Shown: piece after piece, positions 1-7,791 of the stretch
Numbering within the stretch: the first letter of the stretch is position 1
How the letters are laid out: the number at the start of each line of letters is the position of its first letter
Source: Petrotoga sp. 9PW.55.5.1
GTDB taxonomy: Bacteria; Thermotogota; Thermotogae; Petrotogales; Petrotogaceae
Assembly (NCBI RefSeq): GCF_003265365.1
Contig: NZ_AUPM01000058.1
Span: 1 to 55,719 of the forward strand
DNA length: 55,719 bases
Reading direction: 5' to 3'
Notes under the pieces: generated by a model
What the model was told of the DNA's origin: nothing
Seen by the model: the letters and a program-made list of their open reading frames with translations, nothing else
The model's database searches: none
Translations under genes and position numbers: made by a program

Positions 1-35
1 ATTCCAAAAACCCTATGCACTATTGAGTGAGTAAT

Positions 36-150
36 AGGGGGTGAAGAGAACGATACGGGAAACACCCAGACCCATACCGAACCTGACGGTTAAGCCGTAT
101 CGTGCCGATGGTAGTACGATTCATTCGTGCAAGAGTAGGTATCGCCCCCT
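36..150 (+). rRNA. rrf: 5S ribosomal RNA
   Basis: This is the structural RNA of the large ribosomal subunit. The ends pair over nine positions (36-44 with 142-150, including one G-U), which is the closing helix I. The interior carries the typical 5S run around the CCCATACCGAAC block. The length of about 115 nt fits. The 35 bases before it read as the 23S-5S spacer, so the window starts just after a 23S gene. A terminator follows directly, so this is the end of the rRNA operon. The ends are set by helix I and could be off by one or two bases. Confidence 0.93.
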
Positions 151-161
151 TTCTTTTATTT

Positions 162-196
162 AATTGCCGCTTCTTTTTAGAGCGGCAATTTTTTTG
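162..196 (+). terminator. rRNA operon terminator
   Basis: A 10-bp perfect stem (162-171 with 181-190) is followed by a run of T. It sits 11 bases after the 5S gene and is a standard Rho-independent terminator for the rRNA operon. Confidence 0.9.
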
Positions 197-298
197 TTAT
201 AATTTGTACTATTAGTAGATAAATTTTAATGATCCAAGAGTTATAATAATATATAAGGCTTTAAAAAAATAATTTAATTATAAGAGAGGGGGGTTTCT

Positions 299-511
299 AT
301 GTTGATGAATATTTTGTCGCTTTTAGGAGCTATATTTTTAATCATTTTAGCTGTACTTTTTTTTCCTTTGATCTTTAGAATTTTAATTATTATCGCCGGT
401 ATAATTTTAGTAGTTGTTGCATTTTTTGGTTTGGCTACTATTGCGTTTCCAATTATATTGATTCTTCTTGGAATAACTATAATTTATCAATTGATTACAT
501 ATTTCTTTTAA
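299..511 (+). CDS. small hydrophobic membrane protein
   Basis: A 70-residue protein that is almost entirely aliphatic and aromatic, forming two or three membrane segments with a short glycine-containing turn in the middle. A strong Shine-Dalgarno sequence (284-293, GAGAGGGGGG) precedes the ATG, which supports real translation. No family is recognised and no catalytic motif is possible at this composition. It lies alone between the rRNA terminator and the promoter of the asparagine synthetase unit, so it is probably transcribed by itself. AT-rich DNA can produce hydrophobic ORFs by chance; the ribosome-binding site is the main argument for calling it a gene. Confidence 0.7.
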   Translation: MLMNILSLLGAIFLIILAVLFFPLIFRILIIIAGIILVVVAFFGLATIAFPIILILLGITIIYQLITYFF

Positions 512-517
512 ATTTAG

Positions 518-546
518 TTGACTAGCGAGTATTTTTGTGATAAAAT
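518..546 (+). promoter_or_regulatory. sigma-A promoter of the asparagine synthetase unit
   Basis: TTGACT at 518-523 and TAAAAT at 541-546 are separated by 17 bases, close to the consensus housekeeping promoter. Transcription would begin near 553 and would include the leader ORF at 577. Confidence 0.75.
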
Positions 547-576
547 ATAAAAAATTCAGAAGAGTCAGGTGTTCAT

Positions 577-663
577 ATGTTTTACAGGGGCGAAATAATT
601 AGTTTTATTATAAGCTTTAGTAGTTTTCAAAATAATAATAATAACAATACACAGCGTCGGTAA
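577..663 (+). CDS. Asn-rich leader peptide of the asparagine synthetase attenuator
   Basis: A 28-codon ORF with an AGGTG ribosome-binding site five bases before the ATG. Codons 19-24 (631-648) are six consecutive asparagine codons: four AAT, one AAC and one AAT. The last codons (Arg-Arg-stop) form one arm of the antiterminator helix described next. The arrangement is that of trp or his leader peptides: low Asn-tRNA stalls the ribosome on the Asn run, and plentiful Asn-tRNA lets it reach the stop codon. The next gene makes asparagine, which fits the codon bias. The peptide is probably a regulatory by-product only. The role is inferred; the codon run and the helices are seen directly. Confidence 0.85.
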   Translation: MFYRGEIISFIISFSSFQNNNNNNTQRR

Positions 664-696
664 TTTACGCTGAGTGTTGTCATATATTACCGACGC
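652..696 (+). promoter_or_regulatory. antiterminator of the Asn attenuator
   Basis: Arm 1 (654-664) and arm 3 (686-696) are perfect complements over 11 bases. Arm 1 can alternatively pair with arm 2 (652-657 with 667-672, 6 bp). Arm 3 contains the 5' half of the terminator, so the two structures exclude each other. A ribosome stalled on the early Asn codons leaves arm 1 free to take arm 3, giving read-through. A ribosome at the stop codon (661-663) sits on arm 1 and releases arm 3 to the terminator. Confidence 0.82.
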
Positions 697-720
697 CAAA
701 TATTTAGCGTCGGTTTTTTT
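690..720 (+). terminator. attenuator terminator before the asparagine synthetase
   Basis: A 7-bp GC-rich stem (690-696 with 707-713) with a 10-base loop is followed by seven T. It lies 33 bases before the ATG of the asparagine synthetase gene. Its 3' arm is a copy of the leader codons at 654-660, which is why arm 3 can choose between them. Confidence 0.85.
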
Positions 721-752
721 ATTTTCTACAAACATACAGGAGGGGAAATTTT

Positions 753-1712
753 ATGAAAAAGATTTTAGAAATGTCAAAAAAGGTAGATTCTGTTGAAGTT
801 GTAAAGAGTTATTTATCTGATAAAACTTATTATGACGCTTTGATAATTCAATCTGAGATTTTGGGGTCATCAAGAGAATTTCTCGTAGAGAGAGGTTTTG
901 TTGAAATGTTACCAGTAATTATTTCAACAATTACAGATCCTTTGAACCATGATGTTCTAGATGCACAAATTGATTATTATGGGTATAAGTATTATGTGAC
1001 AAAATCGATGATTTTACAAAAGCAAGTTAGTGTTTTAGTTCACGATAAAATATTCTCTTTTTCTCCAAATTTAAGGTTAGAAAAAGAAGAAAAGTATGAT
1101 TCAGGAAGACATCTAATAGATTTTGTTCAGCTTGATATTGAAATAAAAAATAAAAAAAGGGAAGAGATTATGGATTTAATGGAAGATTTGATTATTTACG
1201 TTATAAGAAATGTTTTGGAAAAATATTCTGATATAATAGAAAAGTATCATCCATCATTAAAAATTCCTTCGAAGCCATTTAAAAAGATTTCTGTAAAAAA
1301 AGCAAAAGAACTTTATGGTGATGAATATGAAAAATTGTTGTCCGAACAGAGTGATCAACCTCTTTGGTTGATAGATTTTCCTATTTTGGAAAGAGAGTTT
1401 TATGATAAGCAAGATCCAAAAAATTCTGATATTCTTTTAGATTTTGATTTAATATACCCCGAAGGTTTCGGAGAAGGTATTTCTGGGGGAGAACGTGAAC
1501 ATGAATATGAACAAATTGTGAAAAGAATAAAGTTAAAAGGAAATGGGCTGGAAAGTTATGAAGATTATTTAAAAATTGCAAAAGAAGGATATTTAGAACA
1601 ATCAGCTGGCTGCGGTATTGGTATTGAAAGATTCACCCGATTTATTTTAGGTTTGGATCATGTAGAAAAAACAAGATTGTTTGGAAAAGCGCCTGGGAAA
1701 TTTACAATTTAA
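753..1712 (+). CDS. asnA: asparagine synthetase A-related enzyme (AsnRS-like, archaeal type)
   Basis: A 319-residue class II aminoacyl-tRNA-synthetase catalytic core without the N-terminal anticodon-binding OB domain of AspRS/AsnRS. Visible signatures are the GFVE motif-1 region near residue 50, a motif-2-like stretch (LRLEKEE then GRHLIDFVQLDIE, about residues 110-130) and motif 3 (GCGIGIERFTRF, about 287-298). It resembles the archaeal AS-AR family, which makes asparagine from aspartate, ATP and ammonia, and not the classical E. coli AsnA. The upstream Asn-codon attenuator independently supports a role in asparagine supply. AGGAGGGG is well placed before the ATG. purH follows 23 bases later, probably in the same transcript. 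A remaining possibility is another AspRS/AsnRS paralogue. Confidence 0.82.
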   Translation: MKKILEMSKKVDSVEVVKSYLSDKTYYDALIIQSEILGSSREFLVERGFVEMLPVIISTITDPLNHDVLDAQIDYYGYKYYVTKSMILQKQVSVLVHDKIFSFSPNLRLEKEEKYDSGRHLIDFVQLDIEIKNKKREEIMDLMEDLIIYVIRNVLEKYSDIIEKYHPSLKIPSKPFKKISVKKAKELYGDEYEKLLSEQSDQPLWLIDFPILEREFYDKQDPKNSDILLDFDLIYPEGFGEGISGGEREHEYEQIVKRIKLKGNGLESYEDYLKIAKEGYLEQSAGCGIGIERFTRFILGLDHVEKTRLFGKAPGKFTI

Positions 1713-1735
1713 TAATTTATTTTTGGAGGTTATTT

Positions 1736-3205
1736 ATGAATATTAAAAGGGCGATAATTTCTGTTTATGATAAGACTAATTTGGAATCATTTGCCAAATT
1801 TTTGTTTGAAAATGGGGTAGAAATAATAAGCACTGAAGGAACAGCAAGATATTTAGAAAAAAAAGGCATATCTACTATAAGAATGTCGGATTTTATAGGA
1901 TTTCCTGAAATTTTAGATGGTCGTGTAAAGAGCGTTGATCCTAAACTTATGGGAGGAATTTTAGCTAAATCTAATAAGAAAACTCATGAAAAGGATATGG
2001 TAGATTACAATTTAAAAAGAATTGATATGGTTATTGGAAATTTCCCCTCTTTTGAGGAGATTGTAAAAACTACCGTTAATGAGGAATCTCTTTTGGATTA
2101 TATTGATATTGGAGGATTTTCTCTTTTAAGAGCTGCAGCAAAGAATTATAAAGATGTTGTTTCTTTGGTAGATCCAAAAGATTATCAACTTGTAATGGAT
2201 AATTTAGAAGATTGTGGAGATGTTCCATTACAATTGAGAAGAAAATTGGCTTTAAAAGTTTTCTTTTCAACATCTAAATATGATGCAAATATTCATAAAA
2301 CTTTTTCTGAGTTGTTTGCGGCTGAAAAATTTGATCATGAGTTTTTTGAGATTTTAGGAAATCTTAGATATGGTTCAAATCCTATGCAAGAAGCTACTTT
2401 GATGAAATTTTTGGGTGAAGACAGCTTTATAGATTTTTTGGAGAATATGACTTTTCATAAAAAACCAACTTTAAGAATTTTAAAAGATATTAAGATTCTT
2501 TTTAAATTAGCCAGTTTATCTGAAGATGAATTTTTAGGATTTGCCAAAAAAGGTGTATTTGTTTTTGGATATTTAACTCCTACTTCAGAAGAAAAAGAAA
2601 AGTTTGTAAAAACAATAAGGGAGTTAAAAGGTGGGGTTATTTATACTGATGATATAAATGTTATTAAGGAGTTAAAAGATTCGAAGCATGATGCATTATT
2701 ATTTTCTAATGATTTTAATAATAGAGAAGAATTGATATCTTACAAACCAATGGTTTTTAAGATCAATAAGCAAATTCTAAATTTAAACGAAGAATACATA
2801 ATTGATGGAGATTTACTTATTAAACAAAATTATCTTGATGTTTATATGGATTTATCTTCAACAGAAAAATTGGCTTTTGAAGTTGCAAAAATTCATAAAT
2901 CAGATACAGTTGTATATGTTAAAGATAATTTAATATGTTCAGGTAATCAATCTTGTTTAAATAGAGAGATAGCATTAAATGCTTTGGAATTGACTTTGCA
3001 GAGATTTGAGATAATTCCTCAGAAGGGAATTATTATTTTTGATTCTCCTGTAAATTCAGACCAAATTGTGCAAACATTATTAGATTGGAATATCGGAAAA
3101 ATTATTGTGCCTTCTAGTTTACCGGGGTATGAAAAATATTTGAAACTATTAGAGGATAATGGTATTAATATTATCACTAGTCAGAGAAGATATCATAGAT
3201 ACTAG
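1736..3205 (+). CDS. purH: PurH-like bifunctional purine enzyme, divergent
   Basis: A homologue of AICAR formyltransferase/IMP cyclohydrolase, the last two steps of IMP synthesis. The N-terminal cyclohydrolase domain (about 1-190) keeps ISVYDKTNL, ISTEGTARYL, FPEILDGRVK and IDIGG...RAAAKN; Lys65, Asp124 and Lys136 match the human active-site Lys66, Asp125 and Lys137. The usual NLYPF tyrosine reads as Phe103 (GNFPSF). The transferase half keeps RYGSNPMQ and a HKSD segment but lacks the KHxNPCG motif that holds the catalytic Lys-His pair. Either the transferase works by a divergent site or the activity is lost. Length (489) is a little under typical PurH. The ribosome-binding site is GGAGG before ATG. 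The gene follows asnA closely. Confidence 0.78.
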   Translation: MNIKRAIISVYDKTNLESFAKFLFENGVEIISTEGTARYLEKKGISTIRMSDFIGFPEILDGRVKSVDPKLMGGILAKSNKKTHEKDMVDYNLKRIDMVIGNFPSFEEIVKTTVNEESLLDYIDIGGFSLLRAAAKNYKDVVSLVDPKDYQLVMDNLEDCGDVPLQLRRKLALKVFFSTSKYDANIHKTFSELFAAEKFDHEFFEILGNLRYGSNPMQEATLMKFLGEDSFIDFLENMTFHKKPTLRILKDIKILFKLASLSEDEFLGFAKKGVFVFGYLTPTSEEKEKFVKTIRELKGGVIYTDDINVIKELKDSKHDALLFSNDFNNREELISYKPMVFKINKQILNLNEEYIIDGDLLIKQNYLDVYMDLSSTEKLAFEVAKIHKSDTVVYVKDNLICSGNQSCLNREIALNALELTLQRFEIIPQKGIIIFDSPVNSDQIVQTLLDWNIGKIIVPSSLPGYEKYLKLLEDNGINIITSQRRYHRY

Positions 3206-3294
3206 TAGTTAAAGATATTAATTTTCTATGCTAAGAAAAATAAAATCTTACTAGAAAGAGAATAATTGCAATTTATAAAGGTGTAAAAAAGGAG

Positions 3295-4320
3295 TTGAAA
3301 GTTAAAATTAACCAGCCTTTAGTTTCAGTAATTCTAGTTTGTAGAAACGAAGAAATGACAATAAGAAAATCTTTGCTCTCATTGATAAAGCAGTCATATG
3401 AGCCTTATGAGATTGTTGTTGTTGATGGAAAGTCAACAGATAAAACTGTTGAAATTGTTAGAGAAATAAAAAGGGATTTTTCAAATATTAAAATTATTAA
3501 TAATGAAAAGATTTACACCCCTCACGGTTTAAATTTAGGGATTAAAGAAAGTAAAGGGGATTTTATTTTGATTGCTGGGGCCCATACAGAATTTAGTAAA
3601 GATTACATCAAAGAATCTGTGAAATTTTTACTCAGTCATCCAGAAGCTGATGCTGTTGGTGGTGTATCGATGGCAAAGGGATTAGACAAAAATAATTGTA
3701 TTCAAAATGCAATATCATACGCATATTCTTCAGTTTTTGGCACTGCTGCAAAACATAGGTATTATACAAAAGAACCTAGAGAAATAGATACAGTTGCATA
3801 TGCTTGTTATAAAAGAGATGTTTTTGAAAAAGTAGGTTATTTTGATGAGAAGTTAATTAGAAATCAAGATATCGAGTTTAATTATAGAATGAGGAAACAT
3901 AATCTAAAGATATTCTTGATACCTCAGATAAATTATTACTATGTTCCTTCAAAAATTAAGTTGTTTTTGAAAAAAAACTTTTCCAATGGTTATTGGAATT
4001 ATATTACATTAATAAATTCACCTTACGGCATTTCTATCAGACATTTCATTCCTTTTCTTTTTTCTATATATATCATTTTTCTGATATTATTTTTAATCTT
4101 TTCTAAGAATTTTATTTTTAATTTTGTATTTTTAATTCCTTTAATTTTTTATTTTATTCTTGATGTATATTTTTCCTCTAGATTTTCAATAAAATTGAGG
4201 AATTTAAAATTATTTTTTTGTAGTCTTCTTGTATTTCCATCTTTACATATTTCATATGGATTGGGAACTCTTTTTAGTATAATAAGAGGTGGAAAAAAAG
4301 AAAAACAGAGTATATTATAA
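3295..4320 (+). CDS. family 2 glycosyltransferase, membrane-anchored
   Basis: A GT-A-fold transferase: PLVSVILVCRNEE at residues 8-20, a VVDGKSTD nucleotide-binding motif near 42, and NQDIEF near 195 as the acceptor-side acidic motif. The aspartates usually seen in the middle of the fold are replaced around IAGAHTEF. After about residue 235 there are two or three membrane helices, so it works at the inner face of the cytoplasmic membrane. This layout resembles ExoA-like enzymes that extend lipid-linked oligosaccharides. The start is TTG; the motif begins only seven residues later, so a later start is unlikely. Next to a lipid-carrier sugar-phosphate transferase it probably serves surface polysaccharide assembly. 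Sugar specificity cannot be told. Confidence 0.85.
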   Translation: MKVKINQPLVSVILVCRNEEMTIRKSLLSLIKQSYEPYEIVVVDGKSTDKTVEIVREIKRDFSNIKIINNEKIYTPHGLNLGIKESKGDFILIAGAHTEFSKDYIKESVKFLLSHPEADAVGGVSMAKGLDKNNCIQNAISYAYSSVFGTAAKHRYYTKEPREIDTVAYACYKRDVFEKVGYFDEKLIRNQDIEFNYRMRKHNLKIFLIPQINYYYVPSKIKLFLKKNFSNGYWNYITLINSPYGISIRHFIPFLFSIYIIFLILFLIFSKNFIFNFVFLIPLIFYFILDVYFSSRFSIKLRNLKLFFCSLLVFPSLHISYGLGTLFSIIRGGKKEKQSIL

Positions 4321-4358
4321 TATTCTAATATTCTAAAAGATCGAAGGTGTAATAGAAG

Positions 4359-5276
4359 TTGCTGATATATAAAGTAATGCTTTCTTTCATTTTATCGCTT
4401 TGTTTAGTTCCTGTTATGATAAAAGTTGCTTTTAAATTTGATATAGTTGATAAACCTGATAATAAATTAAAACTTCATCAGAAACCTATACCTTATTTAG
4501 GTGGCATTGTAGTTTTTCTTTCAGTTTTGCCTTTCTTTTATAAAGATATAGGATTTATAGTTCCTGCCTCTATCTTGACTTTTATTGGTTTATACGATGA
4601 CATAAAAAGCGTGTCTCCTTATATAAGGTTAGTAAGTGAATTTGTAGTAGTCTCTATGGCGGTTTATTTTGTAGCAGGAATAATTCAACCTGTTCAATTT
4701 TTATTATTAGTAATAACCGGAATGGCTCTTATTAATGGAGTTAATATGGTTGATGGAATGGATGGAGTGTGTGCTGGTACAGCTATAGTTAGCTTGTTGT
4801 TTTTTTCGATAATTTCAAAAAATTACGAATTATTGATTTTTGTATTTGCCATTTCTGGATTTTTAGTTTATAATTTTCCACCTGCCAAGATTTTTTTAGG
4901 AGATGCAGGTTCATATCTTCTAGGATTTATTTTGTTCTATTCTTTTTCTTTCCTCTCAGGAAGATCGGGAAGAGGGGGGTATTTTATTTCATTAATGATT
5001 ACGGCTTTTTATTTTACCGATTTGGTATGGGCAATTATAAGAAGAGTTATTAATAATAAATCTCCATTCTTTGGAGATAAGGAACATATATATGATAAAA
5101 TTAGAAAAAAATTTAATTTAAAACCTTTATTTGTTGCTTTGATCACATATTTTATATCTTTTATTTTTGGCATAATAGGATTAATTGCATGGGATTTTCA
5201 AGTAATTGGTGTTATAATTACAATAATAACCTTTATTTTTGTAGGATATTTTTTCAAGTTATACAAATATGATTAA
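4359..5276 (+). CDS. UDP-sugar:undecaprenyl-phosphate sugar-1-phosphate transferase (WecA/TagO/MraY family)
   Basis: A polytopic enzyme that begins lipid-linked glycan synthesis by moving a HexNAc-1-phosphate onto undecaprenyl phosphate. The family motifs are present: DKPDNKLKLHQKPIPYLGG (residues 31-49), GLYDDIKSVSPYIR (about 80-93), INGVNMVDGMDG (about 126-137) and FLGDAGSYLLG (about 179-189). About ten hydrophobic segments are visible. The family is usually 320-360 residues, so 305 is slightly short. The start is TTG with GAAGGTG upstream. MraY itself is not excluded, but the WecA-type IN(G)VNMVDGMDG form and the neighbouring family 2 glycosyltransferase favour a surface-polysaccharide role. 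Confidence 0.88.
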   Translation: MLIYKVMLSFILSLCLVPVMIKVAFKFDIVDKPDNKLKLHQKPIPYLGGIVVFLSVLPFFYKDIGFIVPASILTFIGLYDDIKSVSPYIRLVSEFVVVSMAVYFVAGIIQPVQFLLLVITGMALINGVNMVDGMDGVCAGTAIVSLLFFSIISKNYELLIFVFAISGFLVYNFPPAKIFLGDAGSYLLGFILFYSFSFLSGRSGRGGYFISLMITAFYFTDLVWAIIRRVINNKSPFFGDKEHIYDKIRKKFNLKPLFVALITYFISFIFGIIGLIAWDFQVIGVIITIITFIFVGYFFKLYKYD

Positions 5277-5299
5277 TTTACTAGAAGAGGTGCGTTTTT

Positions 5300-6604
5300 A
5301 TGATTATTTTAAAAGGAAATTACGGTGATTATATGAAACTTCGTCCAATATCTGTAAAAAAGATTTTTTTAGACGAAGCTATGTTAAGAAACAACAAAAA
5401 TCCTGATATTTATGAAAAATATATATATGAAGTAGAAGGCAGATTTGGAAATTATAAGTGGTTAAACAATGAGTTTAACATTGGTGATGAATATAAAGGG
5501 AAATTATCAAAATTGAATGTGGATATTGAATATATTCCTCTTGTATTAACAATTCTTAGAATGAATACGTTTTTTAAATCAAAAAAGAAAAGTATGATTT
5601 CTATACTTTCTTCCGATCATGAAAATAGAACTCATGAAATAATTACGGAGGAATCTTTTTTTTATGCAATAAATCAAGAAAATAATTTGGTCTTTTTATT
5701 TTTAAAAAAAATGGGCAAGGGATTAATTGAACACCATATAATATTTACAAATAGTAGTTATGGAGATTATTTTGATATTTATATTCAAACTGATAGAAAG
5801 AGTCTTCAAGGTTTTTATAATAGCCTGTTAAAAGAAACAAATAATTTTAGGGTAGCTGTTCTTCCAAATATAGCCCAAAGAATAACGCCTTTTTACGATA
5901 GGATAATTGAAAAAATTTCTATCGTTAATTATGAAGACATCAGTGAAATTACGGACGAATATTTTTCAGCTTATAATTTATTACCAAATGATTTTATTAG
6001 AGAGAATGAAGCCAAAAAGGAATTAGAGCGTTATACAAACTTTTTATATAGTAACAAATTTGATGAAGATGATTATATATTTGATGATGATATAGATGAT
6101 GTAGATTTAGATTTTACAATAAAAAACATGGAAGATATTGAAAGTGAGTTACTAGATGCAACAACTTCTAGTCCAAAAGAGGAAAGTTACAAAGGTGATT
6201 ATTATGATGACTCTTATGACTTATTTATAGAAATGGAAGAAGAATTTATGGATTTTATGGATCATATTATATACGATGAAAATATTGGTAAATTAGATAA
6301 AGAGCATTATTTTTTTAGAATAAAAAATATGATAAATGAAGTTTCCTCAATATTCCAAGATTTAAAAAGCAAAAGAGAGTTTGAACGAGAACTTCTACTA
6401 GATTTAGTAAATGCCTATGGTATAGAACAGATAACTAACAAGAAAAATTTATTAGCAAAAATATTTGAAGAAATTGATATGGAGAAAGATTTAAAAGAAA
6501 TATACGAAATTTCAGAGGATAAAATTTTGAATGATTATAAAAACTGGTATAAAGATATTTTTTCCAAGAATGGAAAAAGTATGAAGGAGTTTATAAAAAA
6601 TTAA
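5300..6604 (+). CDS. unknown acidic protein
   Basis: No family is recognised. The protein has 434 residues and no signal peptide or membrane segment, so it is probably cytoplasmic. The N-terminal 230 residues look like a mixed alpha/beta domain. A very acidic linker follows (about 250-320, with clusters such as DEDDYIFDDDIDD and MEEEFMDFMD), then a helical C-terminal region rich in Lys and Glu. GAGGTG precedes the ATG; a second ATG eleven codons on lacks its own ribosome-binding site. It follows the sugar-phosphate transferase by 23 bases and is probably the last gene of that transcript. Its job is not evident from the sequence. Confidence 0.8.
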   Translation: MIILKGNYGDYMKLRPISVKKIFLDEAMLRNNKNPDIYEKYIYEVEGRFGNYKWLNNEFNIGDEYKGKLSKLNVDIEYIPLVLTILRMNTFFKSKKKSMISILSSDHENRTHEIITEESFFYAINQENNLVFLFLKKMGKGLIEHHIIFTNSSYGDYFDIYIQTDRKSLQGFYNSLLKETNNFRVAVLPNIAQRITPFYDRIIEKISIVNYEDISEITDEYFSAYNLLPNDFIRENEAKKELERYTNFLYSNKFDEDDYIFDDDIDDVDLDFTIKNMEDIESELLDATTSSPKEESYKGDYYDDSYDLFIEMEEEFMDFMDHIIYDENIGKLDKEHYFFRIKNMINEVSSIFQDLKSKREFERELLLDLVNAYGIEQITNKKNLLAKIFEEIDMEKDLKEIYEISEDKILNDYKNWYKDIFSKNGKSMKEFIKN

Positions 6605-6620
6605 ATTTTTTAAATATCAG

Positions 6621-6650
6621 AGGAGTCCTATAAGGACTCCTCACTTTATT
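6621..6650. terminator. hairpin between convergent genes
   Basis: An 8-bp perfect stem (6621-6628 with 6634-6641) with a 5-base loop lies between a plus-strand gene ending at 6604 and a minus-strand gene ending at 6660. T-rich sequence follows on both strands, though the runs are interrupted. It probably acts as a weak two-way terminator. Confidence 0.65.
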
Positions 6651-6659
6651 GTTTGGATA

Positions 6660-7772
6660 TTAAAACAATTCACCACTACCGAGTTTGAAATCTACCAACT
6701 TTAATTTCTTTATTATAGGAATATCATAAGGGCATCTTTCTTCACAGACCATGCATTTTGTACAATTATTATAATTTTTATTTAAATCACTATAAGCTTT
6801 TTTAGCTACATTTTGATTGCCAAACCAGAACGCTAACCGTTCTCTTAGAGCATAATCAGGAGCTTCATGGGGCTGATAATCTCTCATTTGTCTATCAAAC
6901 CAACCTTCAAATTCAAAAATTTTCATTATGTCTATACTTTCAGGGCAGGGCAAACATTTTCCACACTGTCTACAAACATAGTTGCCAAGCTCTTGCGCTT
7001 TATAATAAAGATTATCAATAGATTTTTGAGATAAAGGTTTAAAATTATTAGCTATTTCAATATCCTTTTTCAACATATCCTCCGAATTGGCTCCTACTAC
7101 CATAACATCAATATCCTGAGTTAAAGCATAATTCAGGGCATCTTCTGTAGATCTATAAAGGTAACCATCGGCAAAAGCTTTCATACCAACTATTCCCATA
7201 TTTTTTGATCTTGCTACAGGAATAAACTCATTGTAAGTACTTGGAAAATTAAAAACATCAAAATAATTAAATTGGGTCATAGCTACATCTAAATCTACAG
7301 TTTTAATTAGCTTAAGTGCAAAATCACAAAGTCCATGAAAAGAAACCCCTAAATTTTTAATAAATCCTTTATCTTTCATTTTATAAAAATAGTCGAGAGA
7401 TGAGTCACTATTTAATAAAGCCTCTAAATCTTCTTGAGTTGTAACATGATGTAGAAATAAAACGTCTAAATAATCTGTTTTTAAGTTCTTTAATGTTCTT
7501 TCCAAGAAATATTGAGCATTTTTCATATCTCTTGCATGACATTTGCTGGCAAGAACTACCTGGTCTCGTCTACCTTTTAAGGCATATGCCATTTTATTTT
7601 CCGATTCACCGTCTCCATACTCAGCAGCCGTTTCAATATAATTTCCCCCCGACTCTAAATATATATCCATCAATTTTGCGACCAATTCTTTGGAAATTTC
7701 TAACATATGAAATCCACCAAGTCCTAAAAGAGAAACTTCTAAGCCTGTATCACCCAATTTTCGAGTTTGCAT
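6660..7772 (-). CDS. aldo/keto reductase with C-terminal ferredoxin-like domain
   Basis: An NAD(P)H-dependent oxidoreductase of the AKR fold (residues 1-270) joined to a cysteine-rich tail. Active-site counterparts are Tyr in AEYGDGE, Lys in LASKCH and His in FLHHV; the usual Asp of the tetrad is Glu in NYIETA. The tail has CRQCGKCLPCP (near 270) and CTKCMVCEERCP (near 340), each able to bind a 4Fe-4S cluster. ATG at 7772 is chosen because GGAGG lies eight bases before it; the GTG three codons earlier overlaps that site. The gene follows a paralogous reductase after 19 bases. The electron partner is probably ferredoxin; the substrate is unknown. Confidence 0.88.
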   Translation of the reverse strand: MQTRKLGDTGLEVSLLGLGGFHMLEISKELVAKLMDIYLESGGNYIETAAEYGDGESENKMAYALKGRRDQVVLASKCHARDMKNAQYFLERTLKNLKTDYLDVLFLHHVTTQEDLEALLNSDSSLDYFYKMKDKGFIKNLGVSFHGLCDFALKLIKTVDLDVAMTQFNYFDVFNFPSTYNEFIPVARSKNMGIVGMKAFADGYLYRSTEDALNYALTQDIDVMVVGANSEDMLKKDIEIANNFKPLSQKSIDNLYYKAQELGNYVCRQCGKCLPCPESIDIMKIFEFEGWFDRQMRDYQPHEAPDYALRERLAFWFGNQNVAKKAYSDLNKNYNNCTKCMVCEERCPYDIPIIKKLKLVDFKLGSGELF

Positions 7773-7791
7773 CTGTCTCACCTCCGTAATT

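Noticed and set aside
1381-1581. Antisense reading frames inside asnA, purH, argG and other genes
   Set aside because: These frames lack ribosome-binding sites and recognisable domains and lie wholly inside well-supported genes; they are shadows.
3206-3294. Leader peptide before the family 2 glycosyltransferase
   Set aside because: An ATG-started seven-codon ORF exists, but it has no ribosome-binding site and no nearby terminator hairpin.
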